Of a DNA stretch of 64,000 nt, positions 35,540 to 44,532 are shown piece after piece. The DNA comes from Gemmobacter caeruleus (GTDB taxonomy: Bacteria > Pseudomonadota > Alphaproteobacteria > Rhodobacterales > Rhodobacteraceae). Position numbers and translations under genes: made by a program. The stretch spans positions 248,001-312,000 of the forward strand of contig NZ_VKKX01000022.1 in assembly GCF_008271655.1 (NCBI RefSeq), in the 5' to 3' direction. The notes below the pieces were generated by a model, which worked only from the letters and a program-made list of their open reading frames with translations, ran no database searches and was not told where the DNA came from. Each line of letters starts with the position of its first letter. The first letter of the stretch is position 1.

Positions 35540-35797
35540 TTATTCGTCCACGCCGTGTTCTTTGTCGAGCTTGTTCATCTTGGCCGCGTAGGCAAAGATC
35601 AGCACGAGGAACACGTAGATCGACCCGTTCTGGGCCATCCAGAACCCGAGATCGGCGCCGCCGACCATGATGCCTTTGAGTGCCGGCCGCAGAATGATGC
35701 CGAGCCCGAAGGAACACACGAACCAGATCACCAGCGAGATGGTGATGACCCGGATATTCGCGGCCCAATAGGCGTTCGACGATGTCTTGTCCGCCAT
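35540..35797 (-). CDS. DUF4212 symporter small subunit
   Basis: This 85-residue protein has two transmembrane helices, about residues 18-38 and 52-72, with the family sequence YWAANIRVITISLVIWF near the start. It matches the DUF4212 family of small subunits that accompany VC_2705-like symporters. It precedes the large subunit by 15 bases and has a GGGAGTAG ribosome-binding site. The small subunit is probably needed for assembly or stability of the transporter. Confidence 0.92.
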   Translation of the reverse strand: MADKTSSNAYWAANIRVITISLVIWFVCSFGLGIILRPALKGIMVGGADLGFWMAQNGSIYVFLVLIFAYAAKMNKLDKEHGVDE

Positions 35798-35828
35798 GAG
35801 TGCTACTCCCTGAGTGGTTTCTTGCTGT

Positions 35829-35857
35829 CCCGCACCCCCTTCCCCAAGGGATGCGGG
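35829..35857 (-). terminator. Hairpin between adk and the symporter genes
   Basis: CCCGCA (35829-35834) pairs with TGCGGG (35852-35857), with an inner CCCTT/AAGGG stem. There is no U-tract on the minus strand, so it may partially separate acs-adk from the symporter genes. Confidence 0.5.
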
Positions 35858-35866
35858 CCCTCCCCT

Positions 35867-36553
35867 TTAGGCTGAAACGCGCGTCACGATGGCTGACAGG
35901 CCGGCGCGGATATCGGCGATGGCACCCATCGCGTCGATCCGTTCCAGCACGCCCTTGCCATCGTAATAGGCGATCAGCGGCGCCGTCTGGGCGTGATAGG
36001 CCACCAGCCTTTCACGCACAGTCTCGGCGTTGTCGTCGGCGCGGCGCTTGAACGCCGTGCCGCCGCATTTGTCGCAAGTGCCCGCCGTGGCGGGCTGCTT
36101 GAATTCGTCGTGATAGCCTTCGCCGCAGCCGGCGCAGGTGTAGCGGCCCGAGACGCGGCCCACCATGGCCTCGTCATCGACCTCCAGGCTGATGGCCGCG
36201 GTCACCTTCTGGCCGGCCTGCGCCAGCAGCCCGTCCAGCGCTGCCGCCTGCCCCGCGGTGCGGGGAAAGCCGTCCAGAATGACGCCGCGCGCCACATCGG
36301 GCGCCGCCATGCGGTCGCGCAGGATCGCCAGAACGATGTCGTCGGAGACGAGCTGCCCCGCCTCCATCACCGCCTTGGCCTGCCGGCCGGCCTCGGTGCC
36401 CTCGGCCACGGCCGCGCGCAGCAGGTCGCCGGTCGAAAGCTGGACCAGACCGAAATCTTCCTCCAGCATCCGCGCCTGCGTGCCCTTCCCGGCGCCCGGA
36501 GGGCCGAGAAGGATCAGGACGGCGGGCGTGGTCATGGTTGCCGCATCGGTCAT
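35867..36553 (-). CDS. adk: Adenylate kinase, zinc-lid type
   Basis: This roughly 228-residue enzyme interconverts AMP + ATP and 2 ADP. The P-loop is LGPPGAGKGTQA, STGDLLRAAVAEGT binds AMP and LDGFPRTAGQA is the NMP-binding signature. The long lid has two Cys pairs (TCAGCGEGYH and TCDKCGG), a probable Zn site. The acs stop overlaps an upstream ATG (36559); the ATG at 36553 has better spacing (nine bases) from AAGGG, and one at 36535 is also possible. Alphaproteobacteria usually carry adk in the ribosomal protein operon, so this may be a second copy dedicated to recycling AMP made by Acs. Confidence 0.9.
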   Translation of the reverse strand: MTDAATMTTPAVLILLGPPGAGKGTQARMLEEDFGLVQLSTGDLLRAAVAEGTEAGRQAKAVMEAGQLVSDDIVLAILRDRMAAPDVARGVILDGFPRTAGQAAALDGLLAQAGQKVTAAISLEVDDEAMVGRVSGRYTCAGCGEGYHDEFKQPATAGTCDKCGGTAFKRRADDNAETVRERLVAYHAQTAPLIAYYDGKGVLERIDAMGAIADIRAGLSAIVTRVSA

Positions 36554-36558
36554 GCGCA

Positions 36559-38523
36559 TCAGCCCTTGTTGCCGCGATTGGCGATCAGGTCATCGACCAC
36601 CGACGGATCGGCCAGGGTCGAGGTATCGCCCAGCGAACCGAAGTCGTTTTCGGCGATCTTGCGCAGGATGCGGCGCATGATCTTGCCCGAGCGGGTCTTG
36701 GGCAGGCCCGGCGACCACTGGATGATGTCGGGCGAGGCGATCGGGCCGATCTCGGTGCGGACCCATTTCACCAGATCCTTGCGCAGATCCTCGGTGGGTT
36801 CGATGCCGTTCATCAGGGTGACATAGGCGTAGATGCCCTGCCCCTTGATGTCATGCGGATAGCCGACCACGGCGGCCTCGGCCACGGCGGCATGGGCGAC
36901 CAGCGCGCTTTCCACCTCGGCGGTGCCCATCCGGTGACCGGAGACGTTGATCACGTCATCCACCCGGCCGGTGATCCAGATATACCCATCCTTGTCGCGG
37001 CGGCAGCCGTCGCCGGTGAAGTAATAGCCGCGATACTGGGCGAAATACGCCTCCTGGAAGCGGTCGTGATCGCCCCAGAGCGTGCGCATCTGCCCCGGCC
37101 AGCTGTCCGAGATGCACAGCACGCCCTCGGCCTCCACCTCGTCCTGGCGCTTGGCGGTGCTGGCATCCAGCACGACGGGCTTGACGCCAAAGAAGGGCAG
37201 CGTGGCCGAGCCGGGCTTGGTCGGCGTGGCATAGGGCAGCGGCGTGATCATGTGGCCGCCGGTCTCGGTCTGCCAGAAGGTATCGACGATCGGGCATTTG
37301 CCCTTGCCGACATGGGTGTCATACCAGGTCCAGGCCTCGGGGTTGATCGGCTCGCCCACCGAACCCAGCACGCGCAGTTTGGACAGGTCGTATTTCTCCA
37401 CCCATTCCGGGCCCTGGCCCATCAGCGAGCGGATGGCGGTCGGCGCGGTGTAGAACTGGGTCACGGCGTGCTTTTCGCAGACCTCCCAGAACCGGCCGGC
37501 ATCGGGGAAGGTCGGCACGCCCTCGAACATGATCGTGGTGGCGCCATTGGCCAGCGGACCGTAGACGATATAGCTGTGGCCCGTGACCCAACCCACATCG
37601 GCGGTGCACCAGAACACGTCCCCTTCCTGATAGTCGAAGGTGTATTGGTGGGTCATCGCGGCATAGACCAGATAACCGCCGGTGGTATGCACCACGCCCT
37701 TCGGCTTGCCGGTCGAACCCGAGGTATAGAGGATGAACAGCGGATCTTCGGCGCCCATCGGGCGCGGCGGGCATTCCGGGCTGACCATGTCCATCATCAG
37801 CTTGACGTCCACGTCGCGGCCCTGGATCCAGCTCGTCTGGTCGCCGGTATGCTTGACCACGAGGCAGCGCACCTTGTCGGAGCAATGCAGCAGCGCCGCG
37901 TCGGTATTGGCCTTGAGCGGCGTGCGCCGGCCACCGCGCGGGGCGCTGTCGGCGGTGATGACGATCTTGGCGCCGGAATCGTTGATCCGGTTGGCCAGCG
38001 CATCGGGCGAAAAGCCGGCAAAGACGATGGAATGGATGGCACCGATCCGGGCGCAGGCCAGCATCGCATAGGCGGCCTCGGGGATCATCGGCAGATAGAT
38101 CACCACGCGGTCGCCCCGCATCACGCCCTGCGACAGCAGGACGTTGGCCATGCGGTTCACCTTTTCGGACAGTTCCTTGTAGGTGATGTGCAGGGCCGGG
38201 GTCTTGGGATCATCGGGTTCCCAGATGATCGCGGTTTGCAGCGCGCGATCCTTCAGGTGGCGGTCGATGCAGTTCACGCTGGCATTCAGCACGCCATCCT
38301 CGAACCACTTGATGCTGACCTTGCCAAAGGTGAAGTCGGTATTCTTCACCTTGGTATAGGGCTTGATCCAGTCAAGCCGCTGGCCCTCGCGGCCCCAGAA
38401 GGTATCGGGGTCGTCGATCGACTCGTTATACATCGCACGGTATTTCGCGGTATCGGCATGGGCCTTGTCGAAACCGGTGGGCACGTCGCGCACGGTCGGC
38501 GCGGCTGCGGGCTGCTGGGTCAT
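36559..38523 (-). CDS. acs: Acetyl-CoA synthetase (AMP-forming)
   Basis: This 654-residue enzyme converts acetate, ATP and CoA to acetyl-CoA, AMP and PPi. The adenylation motif is [15 protein letters not shown] near residue 257, [11 protein letters not shown] supports acetyl-AMP binding, and [15 protein letters not shown] is the hinge/A8 region. The C-terminal [11 protein letters not shown] has the Lys that is acetylated in regulated Acs enzymes. The start at 38523 follows a GGGGGAG ribosome-binding site and gives the usual N-terminus. adk overlaps its end, and the symporter genes follow on the same strand, forming an acetate uptake and activation group. The AT-rich upstream region suggests strong regulation. 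Confidence 0.95.
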   Translation of the reverse strand: MTQQPAAAPTVRDVPTGFDKAHADTAKYRAMYNESIDDPDTFWGREGQRLDWIKPYTKVKNTDFTFGKVSIKWFEDGVLNASVNCIDRHLKDRALQTAIIWEPDDPKTPALHITYKELSEKVNRMANVLLSQGVMRGDRVVIYLPMIPEAAYAMLACARIGAIHSIVFAGFSPDALANRINDSGAKIVITADSAPRGGRRTPLKANTDAALLHCSDKVRCLVVKHTGDQTSWIQGRDVDVKLMMDMVSPECPPRPMGAEDPLFILYTSGSTGKPKGVVHTTGGYLVYAAMTHQYTFDYQEGDVFWCTADVGWVTGHSYIVYGPLANGATTIMFEGVPTFPDAGRFWEVCEKHAVTQFYTAPTAIRSLMGQGPEWVEKYDLSKLRVLGSVGEPINPEAWTWYDTHVGKGKCPIVDTFWQTETGGHMITPLPYATPTKPGSATLPFFGVKPVVLDASTAKRQDEVEAEGVLCISDSWPGQMRTLWGDHDRFQEAYFAQYRGYYFTGDGCRRDKDGYIWITGRVDDVINVSGHRMGTAEVESALVAHAAVAEAAVVGYPHDIKGQGIYAYVTLMNGIEPTEDLRKDLVKWVRTEIGPIASPDIIQWSPGLPKTRSGKIMRRILRKIAENDFGSLGDTSTLADPSVVDDLIANRGNKG

Positions 38524-38858
38524 CAGGCTCTCCCCCCTCGTCGTAAACCGAAAGCCCGCCCCGAAATCGCGGCCAGGCATCCATCCCTGCGCATACTGTA
38601 AACTATTTTCGCCAAATGGCGTAACCCTTTTTATTGATTGATTTTTTCTGTAAATTCATTGACTGAAATATCTGGAAATCTGTAAAGACAGAAAATTTCG
38701 CCTTCAACTTGGCGTGATATTTCAAAGCCCTAGCGGTTTCTTGCCAAAGGCCGCCCGCGGGGGCTGTTGCCGGGTGATGGCCCGGGGGCCGCCCGGCGGG
38801 GTGCCGGGCCGGTTTATGCAAGGGCTACTCGGTATCGCACAGAAGGGTGGCGGACGAA
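38524..38858 (-). promoter_or_regulatory. AT-rich regulatory region upstream of acs; no gene
   Basis: The 335 bases between acs and the SulP gene contain no credible gene. About 38581-38730 is strongly AT-rich against the local background. It holds three CTGTAAA repeats (38596-38602, 38648-38654, 38680-38686; TTTACAG on the acs strand), a palindrome CGCCA-AA-TGGCG (38610-38621) and a related CGCC..GGCG pair (38699-38714). A GC-rich hairpin GGCCCGG/CCGGGCC (38779-38785 with 38804-38810) near the SulP end probably terminates that gene. Activator binding for acs is the likely purpose. Confidence 0.6.
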
Positions 38859-40511
38859 TCAATCGGGCAGCGCGGCCTCGGCCGCGGCAAGATCGGGGAA
38901 ATGCGGGATATGCGGCTCGGCCAGGCCCGCGCGGCGCAATTCGACCGCCACGCGCGGCCGCATGCCCACGAACCACAGCGCGCCCCCCCGCTTGCGCAGC
39001 TTGGTAGCCAGCAGTTCGAGGCTGCGGGCGCCCGAGGTGTCGATCAGCGGCACCGCCGAGAAATCGACGATCACCACGCGCGGGTGATCGGCGATGCGGT
39101 CCAGCACCGCGCCCAGCTGCGCGGCGGCGCCAAAGAAGAACGGGCCGGACAGACGATAGATCACCCGATCCTCGCGCCCCGGATCGGCGACGGCATCGGC
39201 ATGGGGCGCGACCTCGGCCGCGTCGGACATGCGCTTGACGAAGACCAGTCCCGACAGGGCGAAACCGACGACGATCCCCGCGCTCAGGTCGCGGAAGATC
39301 ACCAGCAGGAAGGTCACCACCATCACCGCCGCATCCACCCGGCTGGCGCGGATCATGCCCGCGATCTCGTGCCGTTCGATCATGTTCCAGGCGACGGTGG
39401 CCAGCACCCCCGCCAGCGCGGCAAGCGGGATATAGGCCGCAAGCGGCGCGGCCACCAGCAGGGCCAGCGCCAGGAACACCGCATGCAGCATCCCCGAGAC
39501 CGGACCGCGCGAGCCGGACCGCACATTGGTCGCGGTGCGCGCGATGGTGCCGGTGACGCAAAAGCCGCCAAACAGGCCCGAGCCGATATTGGCGATGCCC
39601 TGCGCGATCAGTTCGGCATTGGGGCGGTGCTGGCGCCCGCTCATCCCGTCGGCGACCACGGCGGAAAGAAGCGATTCAATCGCGCCCAGCAGGGTAAAGC
39701 TGACCGCCCAGGGCAGCGCCGCCAGCACGGCCTCGGCCCCCATCGGCGGCAGGGCGGGCGCCGGCAGCAGGCGCGGCAGGGCGCCAAAGCGCGACCCGAC
39801 GGTTTCGACCGGCAGGCCAAGCGCGGCCAGCACGCTCATGGCGGCCACAGCGATCAGCATGGCGGGCCAGCGCGGCGCCAGGCGGCGCAGCCCCAGGATC
39901 AGCGCGACAGTGACCAGGCTGACCAGCAGGGCCGGGCCGGAAACCGTCTCGCGCGCGGCCCATAGCGCTGACAGCTTGTGCAGCAATTCTGACGGTTCGG
40001 CCCCCGGCAGGTGCAACCCGAACAGGTCGCGCAGCTGGCTGGCAAAGATGATGACCGCGATACCGGCGGTAAAGCCCAGCGTGACCGGATAGGGGATGAA
40101 GCGGATATAGGTGCCCAGCCGCGCCATCCCGAGCGCGAGCAGCATGGCGCCCGACAGCAATGTCGCCAAAAGCAGCCCCGGCAAGCCGATCTGGGTCACA
40201 CAGGCAGCGACCAGCACGATGAAGGCCCCCGCCGGCCCGCCGATCTGATAGCGCGACCCGCCAAAGGTCGAAACGAGGAACCCGCCCACGATGGCGGTAT
40301 AGAGCCCGCGCTCTGGCCCCACGCCGCTGGCGATGGCGATCGCCATGGAAAGCGGCAGCGCCACGATGGCGACGGTCAGCCCGGCAATGGCATCGGCCCG
40401 CAGGTCGGCGGGGCTGTAGCCCTCGCGCAGGACGGTGACGAGCTTGGGCAGAAACGGGCTGGGGACCGCCGCGTCGGGCCCCGTGACAACGGAACGACTT
40501 GTGCCGGACAT
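38859..40511 (-). CDS. SulP family anion transporter with STAS domain
   Basis: This 550-residue protein has about ten to twelve transmembrane helices and the SulP signature around ALPLSMAIAIASGVGPERGLY (about residues 50-70). A C-terminal cytoplasmic STAS domain (about residues 430-545) includes VVIVDFSAVPLIDTSGARSL. SulP members transport sulfate, bicarbonate, dicarboxylates or other anions; the substrate cannot be inferred. The frame is open to 40679, but the ATG at 40511 gives the expected short cytoplasmic N-terminus. It is divergent from the PNPOx-like gene. Confidence 0.9.
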   Translation of the reverse strand: MSGTSRSVVTGPDAAVPSPFLPKLVTVLREGYSPADLRADAIAGLTVAIVALPLSMAIAIASGVGPERGLYTAIVGGFLVSTFGGSRYQIGGPAGAFIVLVAACVTQIGLPGLLLATLLSGAMLLALGMARLGTYIRFIPYPVTLGFTAGIAVIIFASQLRDLFGLHLPGAEPSELLHKLSALWAARETVSGPALLVSLVTVALILGLRRLAPRWPAMLIAVAAMSVLAALGLPVETVGSRFGALPRLLPAPALPPMGAEAVLAALPWAVSFTLLGAIESLLSAVVADGMSGRQHRPNAELIAQGIANIGSGLFGGFCVTGTIARTATNVRSGSRGPVSGMLHAVFLALALLVAAPLAAYIPLAALAGVLATVAWNMIERHEIAGMIRASRVDAAVMVVTFLLVIFRDLSAGIVVGFALSGLVFVKRMSDAAEVAPHADAVADPGREDRVIYRLSGPFFFGAAAQLGAVLDRIADHPRVVIVDFSAVPLIDTSGARSLELLATKLRKRGGALWFVGMRPRVAVELRRAGLAEPHIPHFPDLAAAEAALPD

Positions 40512-40580
40512 CCTGCGCCTGTAGCGATTGTTTTCGCAAGGAAACGCCTGCGCACCCCCATCTGTCAAGGGGCCTTCCCG

Positions 40581-41087
40581 ATGTCCGACCCGCAACCCGC
40601 CGCCCGACCCGACCCCGTCCAGCCCGCCGATGCCGAGGCGCGCGCGCTGGCCCGCGCGCTGATGCAGGGCGCGCGCCATGCCGCGCTGGCCTGGACCGAC
40701 CCCGAGACCGGCACACCGGGGATCAGCCGCATCGCCTTTGGCCTGGACGATGCCGGCGGGCCACTGACGCTGGTGTCATCGCTGGCGCCGCATCGCGCGG
40801 CCCTGGCGGCGCAGCCCCATGCCGCGCTGATGCTGGGCGAGCCGGGTGACAAGGGCGATCCGCTGACCCATCCGCGGCTGATGCTGCGGGTGCGGGCCGC
40901 GCCCGTCGCGCGCGACAGCGCCGATCACGCGGCACTTCGGGCGCTGTGGCTGGAAAGCCATCCGAAGGCCAGGCTCTATGTCGATTTCACCGATTTCGCC
41001 TTTGTCCGGCTGGAGATGCAATCGGCGCTGCTCAATGGCGGCTTTGCCCGGGCCTTTCGGCTGACACCGGCCGATCTGGCGCCCTGA
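40581..41087 (+). CDS. PNPOx-like FMN/heme-binding split-barrel protein (HugZ-like)
   Basis: This 168-residue protein resembles the pyridoxamine 5'-phosphate oxidase-like family, with ARALMQGARHAALAWTDPETG, then RIAFGLDDAGGPLTLVSSLAPH, LMLGEPGDKGDPLTHPRL and KARLYVDFTDFAFVRLEMQSA. This order fits HugZ/PNPOx-related split-barrel proteins that bind FMN or heme. The ATG at 40581 was chosen because the frame upstream overlaps the divergent SulP gene. It is followed by a bidirectional terminator. Confidence 0.82.
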   Translation: MSDPQPAARPDPVQPADAEARALARALMQGARHAALAWTDPETGTPGISRIAFGLDDAGGPLTLVSSLAPHRAALAAQPHAALMLGEPGDKGDPLTHPRLMLRVRAAPVARDSADHAALRALWLESHPKARLYVDFTDFAFVRLEMQSALLNGGFARAFRLTPADLAP

Positions 41088-41093
41088 CATGGA

Positions 41094-41117
41094 AAAGGCG
41101 CCCCGAAGGGCGCCTTT
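41094..41117. terminator. Bidirectional terminator between convergent genes
   Basis: AAAGGCGCCC and GGGCGCCTTT form a ten-base-pair stem with a CGAA loop. A-rich and T-rich flanks allow it to serve both the PNPOx-like gene and the converging beta-helix gene. Confidence 0.88.
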
Positions 41118-41121
41118 CGCG

Positions 41122-43407
41122 TCATTGCGGCGTGTCGCAGCGCAGGGTCACCAGCGCCGCCCCCCGCAGCGCCGAGGGCCAGCGCAATTCGGCCATCTTG
41201 TCGCCGCTGCCGGTGGCGGGCACCGCATAGGGCGCGGCATGGGTCACCACATTGGCGCTGTTGCGCAAGGCCCCCTTGGGCAGGACCGACACCACCGTCA
41301 GCGGCTTGGCCCCGAAGGGCAGGTTGTCGGCGGCATCCACCGTCCAGGTCGCCGCCTCGGTGTTCTGGGTATGGGTGACGGTCAGCGGGCTCTGGCAGAT
41401 CGTTGCGACGCCGTGGAAGATGTTGCTGTCAAAGACCACATTGCGCGCGCGGTCATGATCCAGCCCGGCCTGGGTCGTATCGACCTTCTCCACCCGGTCC
41501 ACCGCCCCGGCCACGGCGCGGAACACATTTCCGGTGACCGACAGCCCGTTCAGGAAATGCCCCGGCCCGCGCGGCCGCATCACCAGCCAGCGGAATGACG
41601 GCGCGACATTCGTGCACATGAAGTGATTGGAGGTGATGGACAGCCCGCCAAAGGAATAGCCGGTGGTAAAGCCCGGCTCGGGTTCATGTTCGTTCGACAG
41701 CTCGATCCAGCAGTTATCGACGTAATTGTCCGACACGATCGACCGCGCATTGGTGTTGGTGAACACGATCCCCGCCTGGCGCAGCCCGTCGGATTCGTCA
41801 TCGCCCTGAAAGAAGTGGTTGCCGATCACCATATTGCCGCCGCCCGCCAGCACCGCGAAATGGGCAAAGCGCACCACCCGGTTGTCGCGCAGCTTCAGGT
41901 CATTGGCATTGGCATTCAGCGCGATGGTCGTGCGGTTCTGCGCCGCCACGGGCTGTTCGTTCGACAGGAACTGGCACTGATCCACGATCATGCCGGCGCA
42001 GCCCGTGCCGGTGGAGGTGATGCCGCGATCCTTCGGCCCGGTAAAGACGCAATCCGCAATGCGGAATGTCAGCCCGTTGGCCGGCAGCATGATGCCGCTG
42101 GCGCGTCCGGCGCAGTTGAAATCAATATCGGTGATCTCGAACCGCGCCAGATTGTCGAAGCCCGAGAAATCCAGCAGATACTGATAACGGTAGAAACTGT
42201 AGGTCCGCGTCCCCGACCCGCCCCAGAGCGGCAGGTTGAGCGTGACCGTCCCCGCCCCCACGTTCTTGGCCTTAACATAGACCTCGCGCCCGACCCCGGT
42301 GCCCGCCACCCGCGCGCCCAGCGGGATATTGGCGACATTGGCCACATTGGTCAGCGTCGTCGGCTGATTGGCGTTATAGGTCGCGACCGAGGTCACGCCC
42401 ACCGTATTCCACGCCGTCGCACTGGCCGCGCCGATCTGGCCATTGGTCAGCACCCGCCGGCTGGTGAGCGAGGTCAGCCCGGCCAGCGCCGCCACATCCA
42501 GCGGCTCGGTCAGGTCAACCTTGCGGCCCGACATGTCGAAAACCACATGGTCGGTGAAATAGAACAGCGTCTGAAGGCCGCGCTTGAAGCCCTCCAGCTC
42601 GTTGCCAAAGGCGGCGGCGTAGGTGTTCAGGTCATAGTTGCGCGTGCAGGTCAGCCGGACATTCGACGGCATCGACAAGGTGCCTTCGAACCGGACGGCG
42701 TTGTTGAAGGTAAAGTTGGAATTGATCCGGTAGGTGCCGGCAGAAACCAGCACCGTCTTGCCATTGGCCGCCGCATCGGCGGCGACAAAGGCCGCGTAAT
42801 CGTTGGTCGTGCCATTGCCGATGGCGCCGTAATCGCGCACATCCACCGCGTCGATCATCTTGCGCTGGAAAACATCGGTCACATCCTCGATGACCAGATC
42901 GTCGATCCGTACCACGCCGCCATTGGCGCCGGTCAGATCCAGCCCGAAATGGCCATAGACCGGCTCGGTGCCCCAGACCAGATCCACCCCCTGCCGGTTG
43001 CCCGACCCGATGATCGCCTGCACCGTGACCACCGCACCGTAAGAGGTCAGCGCAACCGTCGTGGCGGCCGAGGGCACCGACACCTGCGTGCCATTGGACC
43101 GCGCCGCATAGGCCGCGATGCGCACCGAGGGCATGTTGCCCGCCACCACCTTCACCCGCGCTGTGACGCGCAGGTAAAGCCCCGGCTCGATCGGGGTCTG
43201 GCCCATATAGCGCAGGCGCTGCGTGGTTTCGGTCTTCTGAAGCTCCAGGCAGCCGCCGAAATCCTGGTCCGACGGCACCAGCGCCGCATTCGCGGCCCCC
43301 GCATAGGTCGCCGATCCCGGCGTGCCATCCTCGCGCGACCATTGCCCCAGCCCGGCCGCAAACGGCGGCGGCATCAGCACCAGACCATCGGTAATCGCCT
43401 TGTTCAT
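41122..43407 (-). CDS. Right-handed beta-helix (Pectate_lyase_3/GH28-like) protein
   Basis: This is a roughly 761-residue protein from the ATG at 43407. Residues 1-180 form an N-terminal beta-rich region. Then VRDYGAIGNGTTNDYAAFVA and the following AGTYRIN mark the start of a Pectate_lyase_3-type right-handed beta-helix (about residues 190-650), with many repeated Asn-rich coils such as SDNYVDN, ITSNHFM and VTGNVF. No signal peptide is visible. Similar proteins are tailspike-like depolymerases or polysaccharide-modifying enzymes. No phage or capsule genes flank it, so its role is unknown. Confidence 0.82.
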   Translation of the reverse strand: MNKAITDGLVLMPPPFAAGLGQWSREDGTPGSATYAGAANAALVPSDQDFGGCLELQKTETTQRLRYMGQTPIEPGLYLRVTARVKVVAGNMPSVRIAAYAARSNGTQVSVPSAATTVALTSYGAVVTVQAIIGSGNRQGVDLVWGTEPVYGHFGLDLTGANGGVVRIDDLVIEDVTDVFQRKMIDAVDVRDYGAIGNGTTNDYAAFVAADAAANGKTVLVSAGTYRINSNFTFNNAVRFEGTLSMPSNVRLTCTRNYDLNTYAAAFGNELEGFKRGLQTLFYFTDHVVFDMSGRKVDLTEPLDVAALAGLTSLTSRRVLTNGQIGAASATAWNTVGVTSVATYNANQPTTLTNVANVANIPLGARVAGTGVGREVYVKAKNVGAGTVTLNLPLWGGSGTRTYSFYRYQYLLDFSGFDNLARFEITDIDFNCAGRASGIMLPANGLTFRIADCVFTGPKDRGITSTGTGCAGMIVDQCQFLSNEQPVAAQNRTTIALNANANDLKLRDNRVVRFAHFAVLAGGGNMVIGNHFFQGDDESDGLRQAGIVFTNTNARSIVSDNYVDNCWIELSNEHEPEPGFTTGYSFGGLSITSNHFMCTNVAPSFRWLVMRPRGPGHFLNGLSVTGNVFRAVAGAVDRVEKVDTTQAGLDHDRARNVVFDSNIFHGVATICQSPLTVTHTQNTEAATWTVDAADNLPFGAKPLTVVSVLPKGALRNSANVVTHAAPYAVPATGSGDKMAELRWPSALRGAALVTLRCDTPQ

Positions 43408-43626
43408 CTTGCAAGCCCTCTCGCCACGTCTGCCAAAACTGCGCAGGGGGACAGGCCCACCCGCATGCGGGGTCAGGCTTAGCAAGCCGGGGTTAAGCGC
43501 CTGCCGCCGCAGCGCGCGCAGGGGGGCTGTGCGGCGCAACATCGGGCGTCACCTTTTCGTCACAAAACCTTCACCCCGGCGTTACACGAAGCGTGCTAAG
43601 CCGCTCGCAACCAGAGCGAGGCCCCC

Positions 43627-44526
43627 ATGCCCTACCGTTTCGACCTGCGCGATCCGACCCTGACCCAGGCCCTGCGCCGCATCGCCGGTGCCGAGATCGC
43701 CGCCATCCGCACCCTGCTGGACGGGGCGCCCGACGATGCCGCGGTGCATGGCATCCGCAAGCGCATCAAGAAGCTGCGCGCGCTGCTGCGGCTGTTGCGC
43801 GGGGGGCTGCGCAAGGTGCAGCCGGCCGAAACCGTGGTGCTGCGCGACGCCGCGCGCCTGCTGGCGCCGCAGCGCGATGCGGCGGTGCGGGTGGCGACGC
43901 TGGACCGGCTGCTGACCGCCGATGACGGCCCGGCGCTGCGGGCATTGCGCGCCCATCTCGAAGCCGAGGCCCATGCGGCCCTGCCCGGTGCGGACAACCC
44001 CGCCGCCCCGCCCGATCTGGAGACGTTGCGCGCCGCGATCGACAGCCTCGCCCTGCGCGCCGAGGGCTGGTCGCTGCATGGCGCCGACCGGCGCGTGCTG
44101 ACCGAGGGGCTGGCCCAGACCCGCGAACGCGCCCGCGCGGCGATGCGGCTCGCCCGTGACCGGCACAGCGCCGAAAGCCTGCATGCCTGGCGCAAGCGGG
44201 TGAAGGATCACTGGTATCAGGCGCGGCTCCTCTCGCCGGTCTGGCCCGAGATGATGAAATCCATCGTGACTGAGAGCGACCGCCTGGCCGAAAGCCTGGG
44301 CCTGCATCATGACCTGCATGTGCTGACCCTGCATCTGGAGGCCCTGCCTGAAGACATCCTGCGCCCCGAGGCCCGCGACGCCCTGCTGCCCCGCATCGCC
44401 GAGGCCCAGACCGGGATCGAGGCCGCGGCCTTTCCGCTGGGCGCACGGCTGTTCGCGGGCGACCCGGACGAAATGGCCGCGCTCTGGGTCAAATGGTGGA
44501 AGCTCTGGCGCGCTCAGATGGCCTGA
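43627..44526 (+). CDS. CHAD domain protein
   Basis: This 299-residue protein is composed of a CHAD domain, an all-helical, Arg/His-rich fold that binds polyphosphate. Typical segments are DDAAVHGIRKRIKKLRALLRL near residue 38 and SAESLHAWRKRVKDHWYQARLL near residue 182, the two repeats of the conserved H-x-x-R-x-x-x-K motif. The CYTH domain often fused to CHAD is absent. It is divergent from the beta-helix gene and converges on the M20 amidohydrolase gene with a six-base gap. Polyphosphate binding is inferred from family. Confidence 0.9.
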   Translation: MPYRFDLRDPTLTQALRRIAGAEIAAIRTLLDGAPDDAAVHGIRKRIKKLRALLRLLRGGLRKVQPAETVVLRDAARLLAPQRDAAVRVATLDRLLTADDGPALRALRAHLEAEAHAALPGADNPAAPPDLETLRAAIDSLALRAEGWSLHGADRRVLTEGLAQTRERARAAMRLARDRHSAESLHAWRKRVKDHWYQARLLSPVWPEMMKSIVTESDRLAESLGLHHDLHVLTLHLEALPEDILRPEARDALLPRIAEAQTGIEAAAFPLGARLFAGDPDEMAALWVKWWKLWRAQMA

Positions 44527-44532
44527 GCGCGA

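Noticed and set aside
41122-43407. Prophage or gene-transfer-agent remnant around the beta-helix protein.
   Set aside because: Flanking genes are PNPOx-like and CHAD proteins, with no integrase, capsid, tail or attachment site.
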